Below are positions 1 to 13,639 of a stretch of 64,000 bases of DNA, in pieces. Made by a program: the position numbers and the translations under genes. The notes under the pieces are model-generated. The model saw only the letters and a list, made by a program, of their open reading frames with translations. It searched no databases and had not been told where the DNA came from. Positions within the stretch are counted from its first letter, which is position 1. Each line of letters begins with the position of its first letter. Source of the DNA: Aldrovandia affinis (taxonomy: Eukaryota > Chordata > Actinopteri > Notacanthiformes > Halosauridae); assembly GCA_029706075.1 (NCBI GenBank), contig JAINUG010000039.1, forward strand, positions 3,662,001 through 3,726,000, given 5' to 3'.

Positions 1-1926
1 CCTTTGTTGTGGAAATGAAACATTAAGTTAGAAGTGATTTATTGCCTGTTTCAAGAAATGGTTGCTACGATCTTAGTTTCCATTCAATATTTCAATTTCC
101 CTTCATTGTCTGGGTCTCCGTTTGCATTGGTAAGCCGGCCCATTAGATGTCTTGATAAAATGACAAAATAATGAATAAACATTGTTATAATGTAATTCGC
201 CACCTTGTAGAACACATATTTCGCCATGATGTGAAACTTTCCCTTTTTTGGTTTTGCTAAATGTTTTAATGGTTTATCACATTGTAGCAGGACCTCTTGT
301 GGCAAACATGCGAATGTTAAAAGGGAACCCAGATTTCTAGAATTTGATGTTTTCCCCTTACCTCAAAAAATGTTGTTTGATTTTTGCAATGATTTGGTTG
401 GTGAATCAAAGAGAAAGTTCAATTGAATCTTCAGCAGGCTACATTGTTTGATGTAGACCAGCATAGTTACAGTAGCATAGCAGGCATCAAAGCATTGTGT
501 GTTGGAAGACTTGTCAGTAAGTAGGTCAAGATAACGGTCATGGTGCTCGTGTGAATTTCCCGTCTTTTCGGCTGTTGCCAACCATTATCTCTCACTTAAA
601 ACATAGTTTTTTAGGATTAATAACCTCAAAGGCTGGCCTTAATATATCACCCTATTCATTTTTTCCTCTTTGAAGAACACGCTTAGTTCCTTTTGTCATT
701 TATTTACACAAGATTTAAATGAGTGACCGTGTTTCGTAAGAATGACACAAAAGGACATTTAATAACAGTAGCCTAGTTATTAAACACATTTCATAGCGCA
801 CAGTATAAACAAGTAACAAAAATACACAATTTATCCTCCTGTGTTACTTCAGCACTTGTTATTGTGATTTTGTTGATTAAAATAATAAAAAAAGACATAA
901 AAAAAGGTTAAAAAGTAGGCCTATACGTCCAAGGAAAAGTAACTTTTTTAAGTAGCCATTTTTAAGAACACTCAAGTTAATAAAGTAGTAGTAGTAATAA
1001 TAATAATAATAATACAGTAACAATAATACAGAAAGTATTACAGACGTGTGACAGAAATGACATGATCAGATATGAACTTTGCTCAGAGACACAGGGGAAA
1101 AGAGAAAACACACACGCACGCAAAACCTCTTCTTCAAGGGATTGCAGTGGCTTTATTCTCTGTGAATAAACTCCATGTTAAAAGGTGTACCTTGTACAAA
1201 TGAAACTCAATTTCATGGTACATTATCCCTCTCTGTTCTCCTTCCTGGATTTCATTTTCATTAATAAGAACACAGAGGAGCGCAAATTAATAATTACTCC
1301 ACAATGACTAAACGCAGACTACACTTATTTGGCCTTTCATGCCCCTCTGTGGGCCTGCCATGGCCATTCTTGTGTAATGTTAATTTAGATAATGTGCTCC
1401 TGCCCCATGTCAGATAATTCTGTTCTGCAATTTCGCTAATACATTACAGTCCTCCCTGATTAGTTGACATTGCCGCTATCTTCCGTTCAGGCCGGCCATA
1501 CCCTTTTCTTGGGAACTGGCTCAAGGCATATTTGGGTGAGTTACGGTTAAATGAATCTGACTGTTTACCATGTACGATGCTGGCTGTGTCAATGACATAC
1601 GTTCTGCTCGGTTGTGGTCGGTGGCCCAACCTTTCGGTCAATCCATTGCTCCAAACGGGGAGGATGCTTGAAAGGTAATGGATTGGTTTCCTTCACCTGA
1701 GCACTTTCAGAGGCATCTGAAAGCACTCAGGTAGGGGGCACAAGGGCTACTAATATACTACACATGCGAGTGTGTGTTTGTGCATGCGTGTTTGTGCTTG
1801 TGTGTGTGTGTATTCGTCCATGCATTGTGCGTGTGCGAGTCTTTCTTAAACTTGATCAATTAGCAATTGAGAAAAGCAGCATAGCTTCCAGGTTGGTAAT
1901 ACTGTATAGTAATATAATATAATAAT

Positions 1927-2074
1927 ATATGCCTTTCAGCAGATGCTTTTATCCAAAGCGACTTACAGTAGTGAATGCATACATTTTTCAGTATATGTGG
2001 TCCCAGTGGGAAATGAACCCACAACCTAAGCGTTGCTAACGCTGTGCTCTACCAACTGAGCCACAGAGAACCAC
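1927..2074 (-). mobile_element. tRNA-derived SINE, copy 1
   Basis: On the minus strand it begins with a tRNA-like head, GTGGCTCAGTTGGTAGAGCA (A box), then a B box near GGTTCATTTCC, and ends with GTCGCTTTGGATAAAAGC followed by ATCTGCTGAAAG. That 3' hairpin with GGATA loop is the tail shared by L2-clade LINEs and their SINEs; in eel UnaL2 it is the reverse-transcriptase recognition site. The same element recurs at 13111 and 57890. It is a SINE, not a working tRNA gene: there is no intact cloverleaf. Confidence 0.85.
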
Positions 2075-2736
2075 AGTAGTAGAACTGTGTATATACTGTA
2101 TATATATTCATTGTGTCTGTGGGAGAGTTATTAAATGGCCATGTGGAAAGAGCCAAACTGGGGAAAAAGCATAACATCTGGACAGCATGTTTACAGGGGA
2201 AGGTTCCAGAAGAAATCATCAAACCACCATCACATGTCATTAGCTTCTGGTGACGCCTGTGGAAAATGACTGAATACGCACAGGCCGATTGGCAAAGATC
2301 AAGATAAACATCTGACCAACAACCTTAACTACACTTCAGTTGCAAAATTGCTAAATAATATTTCTGTGATATAGAAAACCTTTTGCTAAATAAACGACAA
2401 TAGATGCCTTGGCCACATGGATCTGAGGAGCGGGCACTGGGCATGTTGTATGTACATTATGTAAACAACTGCTCAGTCCTTGCTCATATGGTAGACAAAG
2501 TTAGAATATGTGAAATGTTTATAATATATTTGTAATATATAATCATGTGGAAATTGTTTTAAAACCCCCCACAACTTCTACTGTCAATTTTGAATATATG
2601 GAGCGGGTGTGACACATATTTACACATAAAATGATTTATTTACATTTAAAAGGTAAGTTTCATCTTCATTTACACATGTTTTTATATACTGTAGTAACAT
2701 TAATGTATATAAAAAGCAAACATATGCTTTCTCTCT

Positions 2737-2739
2737 CAC

Positions 2740-2774
<35 letters not shown>
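2737..2774. repeat. (CA)n microsatellite
   Basis: About 19 CA units with one CG interruption near the start, in dach1 intron. Confidence 0.95.
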
Positions 2775-2777
<3 letters not shown>

Positions 2778-4639
2778 CACAAAGATAAACAAAACAAAGA
2801 AAACCTTCTTACTCCTTCATATACACAGGAGTTTTCCTGCCTTGCAATTCAAAGTGTAGAGGAAGAATATGCTTATAAATTTGTCTAGCGTATACCTGAA
2901 TGCAATACATTGTACATACAAACTATATCACAAACATAAAGAAAATAATGAACCCATGTTAGTTTCATTAAACTGAGTGAAACGATAACTTACATTTTAA
3001 TTAATGAATCAACTGAAATATAATTGCCTGGGAACTATAATAACATTAAAACAATACAATTATAATAATTATAAAAATAGCTGCCTATAATATTAGAAAT
3101 GCCAGACCTAACAAGCTTATCTTTAGCAAACGTGTTTTAAATTATTCTTTTTTTCTTTCATAAATAAGTGATAACTGTTTAACATATCTTACTATTAAAG
3201 GCATAACTGCCCAGGATAGGCTGCAGTGGGATAACTTGTATCAACAAATGAGCCAAAAACAAACAAAGAGTTATTGAATGTGGAAACATCCTGCTCTGTT
3301 GTAGTTCCATACACCGACAGAGCAGTTCAGAATTGGTACAGTATCTGAAATATAATCCTGGCATGGTGAAGTTTCCCTCGTGTTTCCAAAAAGAAGGCGA
3401 GGTGTTTCAACATTCTGATGGTGTAATTTCAAAACACATTAACTGGATGTTACAAAATGTGTACGATTAACGGCAACTCAGTTTACCACCATTTTGTTGT
3501 TTCCACACGCTTGCTGTCAAAAACGATGGGTTATAGGCACGGTTCCAGTTTTCTACACAGAATGCAGAACCTTTAGAGACCGTCCGATTCAGCACAAAGT
3601 GAAGTAAAACAATGGCTACAACCACAAAATTGTGTTGACAGTTGGGGCCAAAACCTTTCGAACATTAAAAACGTTACTCAAATTGGATATTATAACTCTA
3701 TGATAAGCATGTGCGTGACTGCACAAGTTAAACTGGAATGACAGCTTTTGAAAGGATGATAGTTTAACACTAAACATTCCACCCACACCTGCCCAACAAC
3801 ACCCCTACAAATTCAATGTAAATGTTTGTACTTGTTTGTACTGTTTTTATGGTCAATCTAATGCATACAGAATTCCATGTCTTAACATGTCTTATATATA
3901 CATACCATACATATTATTTAACATCGGAGTCAATCTTTCATCTGATATATGCAACAATGGTAAAAACAACCAGTATTTTCTCCTAGTATATAAAACATTG
4001 ATTCAAATATTGTCTTTTTATTAGCGTGGAAATAAATCCACACCTTTTTTTGAGAAGCTATCTTCAAGCTATCCTTTTGTATGGACTTGGCGTGTATCTA
4101 AAAGATGTAACTCATTCTTAGGAACACAAAGTAAAATATCTGAATTAGATTTCCTGTTCAAAGTAGTCTTGCTGGTTTAAATACAATATACAAAAAAATT
4201 AATAATAATCTGTGCTGCAAATTTGAACTATTATCACCAGTGTACATCCTGATACTTGGGTATTCTGTACTGTACAATGAAGACGAGTTACAAGACAAAT
4301 AACAGACCTGGGCCCTAGATCAGCGCTCATGCTCTGAGATGCTTTATGAATACAGGCCCTGGACACAGTTCAGTCCTGTATAACCACTGTGTGACGGAGA
4401 CATTTGTAGGAATAAAATAGTCATCATTTAATATTTGGACACAATGGGGTATATGCATAAAATGTCCTGGTGTTGTCTAAATGATTATTTGCAATGATAT
4501 TATTACCTGAATGATGAGTGATTCATATATATGTCAGAAGATAACCCAACCTAACAGTACCTCAGTTATCTATCCAATGTAATGACATGAAACTACGAGT
4601 GTGAAAATAGCAGTCAGACTCCACCGTGGATCTGTTCAT

Positions 4640-4895
4640 CTGTTCCAACTGCATCTCAGCTCAACAAACCCTGGACTCTGAATTATTCTGGGTTCAATGC
4701 CCCTACTTATGCTAACATTTAAAACTGTACCCTCAAATCTATTTGCAACTTAAAGCACTACGTCCTCAAACTCCCTCTGGCACCTACTCCTGCAATCGGC
4801 TGCGGCTCTTCTCCTTGCCTATACCCCCTCTATATGCACTTTTGTAAGTCGCTCTGGATAAGAGCATCTGATAAATTGGTAAATGCAAATGTAAA
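4640..4895 (+). mobile_element. L2-type LINE or SINE 3' end, decayed
   Basis: The right end carries GTAAGTCGCTCTGGATAAGA followed by GCATCTGATAAATTGG and A/T-rich short repeats, the plus-strand version of the L2 3' tail. Upstream sequence resembles an L2 3' untranslated region but is not clearly assignable, and the left border is a guess. Confidence 0.5.
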
Positions 4896-6753
4896 TGTGG
4901 CCTCTGATCTCTGCAGCGGTGGCAATGCTATCCATTATCTGCAGAATGCACAGCAATATGATTGGTCACTTTATTTCGAATGTTTTCGGTGAAGTGCTAT
5001 TTCAATTGAATAATCACATTTGTGTTTGAGAGAGCGGCGATGTTGGGCAATGGCGTTACTTCCATCACCATAATGGTACGTAAATCAGGAAAAAGGGGCC
5101 TTTTTGCTTGCGTTGCCATTTTGTGTGACAGCCTCATACATGCATTTATGCCAAACAATGGTATACGTGTTTTTTACACTCAGAATATACTCAGAATAAA
5201 CTTTTTACGCATATACCCCAAAATTCATTTTGATTGCAGCCGTACACTGTCGCTTCCTGGAAAATGCTCGAGAAAAATGAAGGATTGTTTTGTGTGACTG
5301 CGGTGGTTTGACCAGCCTGGTAAAACACTCTTAAGTATCCTCCTGCCGTTCATGGCTCTCCTCTTCTCTCCTCAATGTGGTGTCAATACATCACCGCAGT
5401 TTTTAAAAACAGTCTTCCATCTGTAAGCAAACAAAGAAATGACAACGTCATGAAAAATAAACCATGTTTGTTCATTTACTGCACGTTGAGGTACACCCTG
5501 GACTCCCATCCCTTGATGAAAAAATGGGACAATAATGTCCCAACTATGAGTGCATTCTTCAAAAGGATCGTGCGGGAAATTCAATTTCAATACATTTTAG
5601 AAAGATTTGCTATTCCAAAATTGGCTTGATCAGAAAGTAGCAAATGACACTTTTTTGATGCCTTTTCTTTTTTTGGCTTGCATAGAAGATTAATCCAACA
5701 GGGATTAATACTGTACATTGTACACTTTGTACATGTTGTATTTGTTACATAAAGCAGGGAAAACATCTATAGTTTATCAGCAATTGAGCAACTGACTCAA
5801 TTAATGCAACAATGAGATACATATTGATAAAATATAAAGAAACACATGGAGCAAAGGAAAATGTAGGAGATATACAGCAGATATCAGTTATTGTTAATGT
5901 CAATGTCAATGTCAATGTAGTTTCACCTCGAGAGAACTGGACAAACTGTCACGGTTTTCATAAAGAGACCAAGTTGTTAATTTCAGGAAATAAATTAGGA
6001 AAAGTAGGCTCAAGTATGGCACAATTTGTAAGTGTTATTTTAACAAGGGGAACAAATTAATTAAAAATGTGGAAATATTTGAAATGCTTTTCTTTGTCAA
6101 AAGATAGCAAATCATGAGGCCATTAGGACATCAAAGGAAATAGCTTGAAGATAAAATGCATGAATAATGCATATTTCATACAGTAAATGCTGAATAGAAG
6201 AGTGACTGTGATAACTTCTACAGTCAATTTTTTTAGGATTGATGTAAAATGCGTTGGGGACATTTCCTTGGGCTTGAACCTGCTGCATTGCTCTGTCCCT
6301 GTGCACTTAGTGAATGCCATTTTTTGAAAGCAAGCAGTGTTTGTCAAAAAGGCAACAGATGCTATCGCCAGACAACTGCAATCTAATGAGCTTTGCCATT
6401 TTTCATATGCACGCACGTATGAATGAGCAGCAGCTCTCTATGGTAGAGCTGGTCAAAAGACAGAACACTGTCACTTTTTAAACAGTGCCCCCTTCCTGTG
6501 GCAGTGTATAAACAATTCGGTTGACAAGGAATCAAAGCAAAATGTAAAAAGACAAAAAAACATAAAATAAGAATGCATAATGATGAGAACAGAGCATCTA
6601 GGTCCATCATTTACCTACAGTCTAGATAGAGAATGCCATCTTGTAGAAGGAAAGTCAACAGGAGTCTTACGAGTGATACTGAGATTTAAATACATGAACA
6701 TGAAAGGAATACAACTATAATGTATTTTATTGCAATGTCTGATATTAGTATAG

Positions 6754-6889
<136 letters not shown>

Positions 6890-7329
6890 AAGCCAGGTAT
6901 ATTCAGCTGGTGGGCTGACCCTTAAACTAATATGACATGATCCTCCTCTATTTTTACGTGTTTTGATCTCGTGTAAACAATCAGTTCTTCAACGGACACA
7001 TTTCCTTGTTTATTGTACCAAAAGCGGACACCCTGTGAACCCATTCCCCGTCGCCTTGAGCTCGGTGCCCTACGAAGAGACCAAAGGCAGCGGCTCGAAA
7101 ATGTCAGATTATGTGTGAAACCCTTTATAGTGTGAATTCGCAGTTATAAATAATCTGCGGGTAGCCACACTTTTCTTGGTACAGCTGCTATCAAGAAATG
7201 ACATATCCCAACTCTGCCAGAGCTGTCTCAGCCAAATTGCGTGACAGACAGGAATATCTTGCAGCTCGTTACTATATTGGAACCAGACTTCATGACAGAC
7301 TTGACATGGTGAAGTTACTGGAGGCTTGA

Positions 7330-7720
7330 ATTCTTAATAAAATAACATGCTATGTTATACGGTACATTGAACCGGCAGCTGGTGAGCCGGGAATAGAGGA
7401 GGACGGAAATCTTACCTTTAAATCGACCATTGACCTCGCACTGTTTTAATTGATTTTGCTTAATTAATAAGCGAGCCAAATAATTGAATAATCCATTGGC
7501 GAGGAATCACAAAGCCTCCCCTTAATTGCGTCTCACGTTGTAATGCTCTCTTTCTTCACACCGCGTTAAGAGGAAGCAAATTATAATGAGAGGTTTAACT
7601 GAGTAAAAATCTACAGAATCATTATGGACACTCTTAAATTAAATCCCTCCATTAACTGCATGGGACACTGGCTTTGAAAGATACGCAATAAAGCCTAGCA
7701 AACAAACTTCAGTTTGGTGA
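7330..7720. promoter_or_regulatory. candidate conserved intronic element
   Basis: No repeat is recognised. The block is rich in TAATTA/TTAATTAA-type homeodomain core sites (around 7440-7500) and has balanced complexity. Human DACH1 is known for long-range enhancers within and around it. Assignment here is inference only; conservation could not be tested. Confidence 0.25.
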
Positions 7721-9389
7721 AAACTGGTGCTTTTTCATGAGCATTAAACGACCTGATCTGCACAGATCAAATTAACAGACATTTACAGAGTTAATATTCC
7801 TTGAATTCAGGTGCAGAGAACAAAGAGTGAGCTACATGTGTCCAGGTGTTCAGATGATCTGCAGATAAAAGCAAATGCTAAACAGTTTTGTGATGTAAAG
7901 AAAAATGCCATCACAGAATTAAATGGGGAAGTACTATTCAGCTAATTAATTGCTTGATTGATAATCAAGGAATGTAAACAGAAACGGGTTGAAAGCAATC
8001 ATTGCTTTACAGGTGTGTGGTTCACACTCCTTTATTTCAAGCCAACGAATCGCTGCTGCTACACTCGTACATAACCAAAATTTTTGAACGATGTCCTTCA
8101 ATCCAATTAAAAAGTGCAAATAGTATGTACGTTTCACCTTAGATAAGAAAAAAAGGACAAATATAGAATTATTTTAAGTTAAAGAGTATTTTTTAATGAA
8201 AATTATGCATTTGCATAGTGCGCACCCTTATCCATAGCAGTTTGTATAGCTTTAATCGTATCCACTATGCAACTGGATGTGTTGAGGATGTTAAGCACAG
8301 GTTAAGCATTTAGCTCAAGTTTAGGATTGCGGTGAAACATGCTGATACAGAATTACCCTACAGAACACACTTCAGTCATTTTATACACATCCTGTGCCGC
8401 CTAAAAAAAGCTATCTATGCTAATTAGCGATCCAGAAGGTGAAATTAAGAGACATGCAATTGTACTGCATGTACCACAGCAGCAGCCTGCAGCTAGTTAG
8501 ATCTGCCTTTAACATAGTATCATAGTACTTTCCAGCTTAAGTTCACCCCAAATTAGTTCATTTGTCAATTCCCAGCACTAAGTACCTTTTCTAACCCCAA
8601 ATTAGTTCATTTGTCATCATAATGTGGGCATTTAATTGAATTTAAAAGGTTTATTTTCTTATTCATCTGTTTCAAAGGGACTGTGATCATGTACACCACT
8701 GACAATGCCAGAAAGGATAAATTGCAAAACGCTGTATTTAATGTGCATCTCTTACCGTGACATGGGCATGACAGCACTAATGAAACTTGTTTGTGTGAAA
8801 CACTGATATGGTATTGCATTTTTGAATGTAAAAAAAACAAAATACCCATGATCTTGTTACATGTCAATGGATAGACTCCTAAACCATGATGCCACAACAA
8901 TGATTTTGAAATATTGAATGTCGATTTTAGGGGGGGAAAGAACCAGAGGATATTTTGTCACCATGGGGTTGGATAATGTATTTCAGGTGGTTCAAGTGGA
9001 CTTAACAGAACAGACTGAAAAGGAAAATTTGGATTGAAGCTTGAGCCTGTCATATTGATTATTCTGTCTGTTCAGCTAGGCAGCTAAGGACTGCCACCTC
9101 TTCTACATGTTCATACATTCAAGAAATTGAAGCAATTTGAACTTAATTTATTGAGAGTTTCATCACATTTATAATAAACCGTATTAAATTATGTCAAAAT
9201 CTCTCAAATAATCACAACGCCGATCTAAATGAGAGTGTCAAATGGGATGTATTGACACGACGAATATTCTCAGAGGTATTATTAAACATGGAAAATTTCA
9301 AGCATGAAAAAAAGGCCTGATGTCTGCATCATTGTTCCGAAAAAGAAAACTGCAATTATGTTCAAACTAGCACTTTAAAATTCAATTCA

Positions 9390-9900
9390 TAATGAAAGGT
9401 TTATTAAATGAAATAAATATTTCATCAGATGCTAAATAAAACAAAGGGAATTTTAGGCTTCTCTCAGCATAAAAGTCCATTGAAATACTAATTAATACAT
9501 ATACATCATGCAAATTACACCCATGTAAATATTTTATGAGGACAATTAAGGCCGCCATTAATTTATGCCTAGTTTGCTTCGCTGAGACACACTGAGATGC
9601 ATTCGTTTCACTTCTGACGTTTAATCTTGTAAAAATGCACTTTATCTCTCCTCGTCGGGTAGTATAAACTCACACCGAGCAGCAAGATGCAAGTTGCAGA
9701 GACCAGGAGCAAAGCAGGGCAGATATTTATGGACAACAGCAGCAGGAATTCATGGCAAAGTGCACTATGGGAAACTGGGTGCCTGTAAATATGTACAAGC
9801 CCTGCCTTGGAATTAATTCAAACACTGGGAAAGCAATTAGCGCATGCAGACTGTGCTAATATGGAAAAATTAGAAAGTGTGACAATACAAATAGAAATAA
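9390..9900. promoter_or_regulatory. candidate conserved intronic element
   Basis: Unique-looking AT-rich block with several TAATTA/ATTAAT cores and CATGCAAAT-like octamers, free of recognisable transposon ends. It borders a (TA)n tract at 9952. Enhancer status is inference. Confidence 0.25.
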
Positions 9901-9944
9901 TTAAGAGGTCTAATTTGATGCTCTCATTAATATGCCGTACATAA

Positions 9945-9951
<7 letters not shown>

Positions 9952-9979
<28 letters not shown>

Positions 9980-10079
9980 TTTTATTTTTTTCATTTATTT
10001 ATTTATTTGACAGGAACAGTGCACAGTGCATAGCTGTACCAGAGTTAGCTATGAAGCTAATTTACATCTCTAGTCTCTG

Positions 10080-10143
<64 letters not shown>
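9952..10143. repeat. (TA)n, fish interspersed fragment and (TA)n(TG)n
   Basis: A (TA)n at 9952-9977 is followed by a short AT-rich segment carrying GACAGGAACAGTGCACAGTG, which resembles a common fish interspersed repeat. A compound (AT)8(GT)24 tract follows at 10081-10143. The GT part is opposite in strand to the long CA arrays of this window but is shorter than any of them. Confidence 0.8.
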
Positions 10144-10146
<3 letters not shown>

Positions 10147-10681
10147 ATGTGACTTAATGAGTGCACAGGGATTGTTTTTGTATGTGTGTGTGTATGCGTT
10201 GCATGTGTGAGTATTTATTTATCAAAGCATATCTCTGTAATTGTTTTTCTTCCCTTTTAAGAACAATTACACTCCAGTCAGAGTTAAATTAAGGACAAGG
10301 CTAAATGCTTTTACCTTACATTATTTCAACATTTGTTTTACCCATTCATACTTGCATAAAACAACTTAACAGTCATGTCAGTACAGTAAAATCTAGAAAC
10401 AGATATGGCCCACCTTGCCTACCTCTGCTTTAACATGCTTGCAACCATTGATGCAATGTCCTATGTTTTATTAGTCTTGTTAAGCTGCTTATCCTTTATC
10501 ACTTAAAACAGCATCAAACTACGGAATCCAGGTCATGGACTTTTGTGTGTTCTGCAGAACGCTTTTTGAATAAAACGCTGCCTCGTGTGCAGATCTCTGG
10601 CTACAGTCAGAACGAGCGTATCCAAAACAAGATCGCTTCACTCATTCTGAAGCTAGATCAAAGTTGGGCCATAAAGGAACA

Positions 10682-11115
10682 GGGCCTGTATGTATAAAGC
10701 ATCTCAGAGAGGGAGTGCTGATCTAGGATCAGTTTGGCCTTTTAGCTCACAATCGATAAGGTTAGGACATTAACAGGGGAAACCTGATCCCAGATCAGCA
10801 CTCCTACCCTGAGACACTTTGTGCATACAGGCCCAGAGCATCTCAGAGAGGGAGTGCTGACCTAGGATCAGTTTGGCATTTTAGCTCATAATAAATAAGG
10901 TTAGGATACTGACAGGGGAAAGCTGATCCCAGATCAGCACTCCTACCCGGAGACACTTTATGCATACAGGCCCAGAGCATCTCAGAGAGGGAGTGCTGAC
11001 CTAGGATCAGTTTGGCATTTTAGCTCATAATAAATAAGGTTAGGATACTGACAGGGGAAACCTGATCCCAGATCAGCACTCCTACCCGGAGACGCTTTAT
11101 GCATACAGGTCTGGA
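10682..11115. repeat. three tandem copies of a 139-bp foldback unit
   Basis: The units start at 10699, 10838 and 10977, exactly 139 bp apart. Each contains an inverted pair: GGAGTGCTGATCTAGGATCA at 10712-10732 pairs with 10784-10804 at 20 of 21 positions, and the ends (GGGCCTGTATG ... CATACAGGCCC) extend the fold. A single unit looks like a MITE, and the array looks like its tandem amplification. Copies 2 and 3 are closer to each other than to copy 1. A related fragment is at 4310-4375. Confidence 0.9.
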
Positions 11116-11301
11116 GCTCCTCAAGTGAAACGCACACAGAAAAAGAAATCCAGGTTACTCCTGAGCACAAGGATGACCTTCGTCTTGACCTTGCAGCGTT
11201 GGCCCAGATGGCGAGCTGCGTGCTTGAGCAGCAGGCAGAGTTAAACTAAATCTCATATCCTGTAGCACACAGCAGATTAATGGTCTCCGCAAAACAGGTA
11301 C

Positions 11302-11370
11302 CTTGTATTGTCCTTTCAGCATCTGTTCTGCCACTGCTGTGGTCAGCTTCAATCTCCTGGGTCAACGAGT
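11302..11370 (-). CDS. dach1: dach1 exon w9: penultimate coding exon
   Basis: The 69-bp exon lies between ATGTTCCTAG and GTACCT and is in phase 1 at both ends (23 codons, skippable in frame). With the last base of w8 it reads DSLTQEIEADHSSGRTDAER then TIQ. Human DACH1 has DSLTPEIEAD, GRTDAERTIQ and a final DGRLYLKTTVMY. The exon is shorter than the 60-codon cut-off of most ORF scans; I found it by following phase and homology from w8. A terminal exon matching LKTTVMY was not found between 1 and 11301 on this strand, so the stop codon is probably left of the window. Confidence 0.93.
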
Positions 11371-12719
<1,349 letters not shown>

Positions 12720-12863
12720 CGTTGAGAGCTGCGAGGCTGCCTGTGGGCGATGTCTCCTTCAAGGCTTGCTCAGCTTGACTGAGTCGTTTGGCTTCATGCT
12801 CCAAGGCCTCCTGCAGTCTCCTCTTGGCCTTCTTCTCCTTCTTCAGACGCTTCTGAACTATCG
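12720..12863 (-). CDS. dach1: dach1 exon w8: end of Dachbox-C coiled coil
   Basis: The 144-bp exon lies between CTCCGCAG and GTGAGG and is in phase 1 at both ends. It encodes IVQKRLKKEKKAKRRLQEAL, then EHEAKRLSQAEQALKETSPT and GSLAALN. The basic helix QKRLKKEKKAKR and QEALE are invariant in the family. The second half departs from human DACH1, where I recall EFETKRREQAEQTLKQAAST and DSLRVLN. That is more change than in any other exon here. Confidence 0.95.
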
Positions 12864-13491
12864 CTGCGGAGAGTAATGCAGGCGGTGAATCTCAGCTCAT
12901 GATGCCACCTCTTTTAGTCAGCCCGCATGCCGCGGTCTTTCGGTCTTACCGATACGGCGCTTTGCCCAGGGTCACCGAATCTGACTACAATTATCGTGAA
13001 GAGTAAAATAATGCAAAACCTCCCATTTCTTTTACACAATGAATGTTAAGAGAAAGAAAAAGCTCATCTCCATATCACGCGTGATTGAATGTGAAGGTTT
13101 CAATATACAGCATATGCCATTTAGCAGACGTTTTTATCCAAAGCAACTTACAGTAGTGAATGCATCCATTTTTCAGTATATGCGGTCCCAGTGGGAATCG
13201 ATCCCACAACCTAAGCGTCATCAGCGCCATGCTCGGCCTACTGAGCCACACAGAACGGCTATAAGCATCAATAAGCATTCTATGATACACGTGCCCAAGA
13301 ATGAACGTATTTAGCTCTTTGTACATTCCCAGTGGCAAAGAAAAAGTATCTAATAAATGTTATTTGAGATGGAAATCAGAGGAAGGTTCTCTTAGTTTGT
13401 TTTAGCATCGTGCAGTGTGAGCCGGGAGTGAGTGGGGGTGCATCTGAAACGCGGGACTGTGAAATGAGGACGCAAGCGCGCGTGGCAGTAC
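12864..13491 (-). other. intron w7/w8 with SINE
   Basis: 628-bp intron, GTACTG to CCGCAG. About a quarter is a SINE at 13111-13256 in the same orientation as dach1. No other feature is seen. Confidence 0.93.
13111..13256 (-). mobile_element. tRNA-derived SINE, copy 2
   Basis: Same element as at 1927: the minus strand reads CTGTGTGGCTCAGTAGGC at its head, has a B box near GGGATCGATTCC, and the tail GTTGCTTTGGATAAAAACG with TCTGCTAAATGGCATATG. It lies within a short dach1 intron, sense to the gene. Confidence 0.85.
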
Positions 13492-13639
13492 CTCTGTTTT
13501 TCTGCTCCACGGCCAGCTGTCTCTCCAGCGTCTCTCTCAGCTCACGCTCGCGAAACAACTCCATCTTCAGCTCGCTCTTCTCCAGCTGAACCTGCTTCTC
13601 CTGGGCCCGGGTGTTGTCGATGGCCACTTTCAAAAGGCC
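13492..13639 (-). CDS. dach1: dach1 exon w7: Dachbox-C coiled coil
   Basis: The 148-bp exon lies between GCCTACAG and GTACTG. It encodes GLLKVAIDNTRAQEKQVQLE, then KSELKMELFRERELRETLER and QLAVEQKNR: a long charged helix with heptad-spaced Leu/Val/Ile. This is the core of the C-terminal Dachbox used for protein-protein contacts. The residues separate DACH1 from DACH2: human DACH2, as I recall it, has VALDNARIQEKQIQQEKKEL here, while this exon keeps the DACH1 pattern AIDN, QVQLEK and EQKNR. Confidence 0.97.

Noticed and set aside
1927..2074. tRNA gene (also at 13111, 57890, 51843)
   Set aside because: A and B boxes are present but acceptor stems do not pair and an L2-type tail follows, so these are SINEs.
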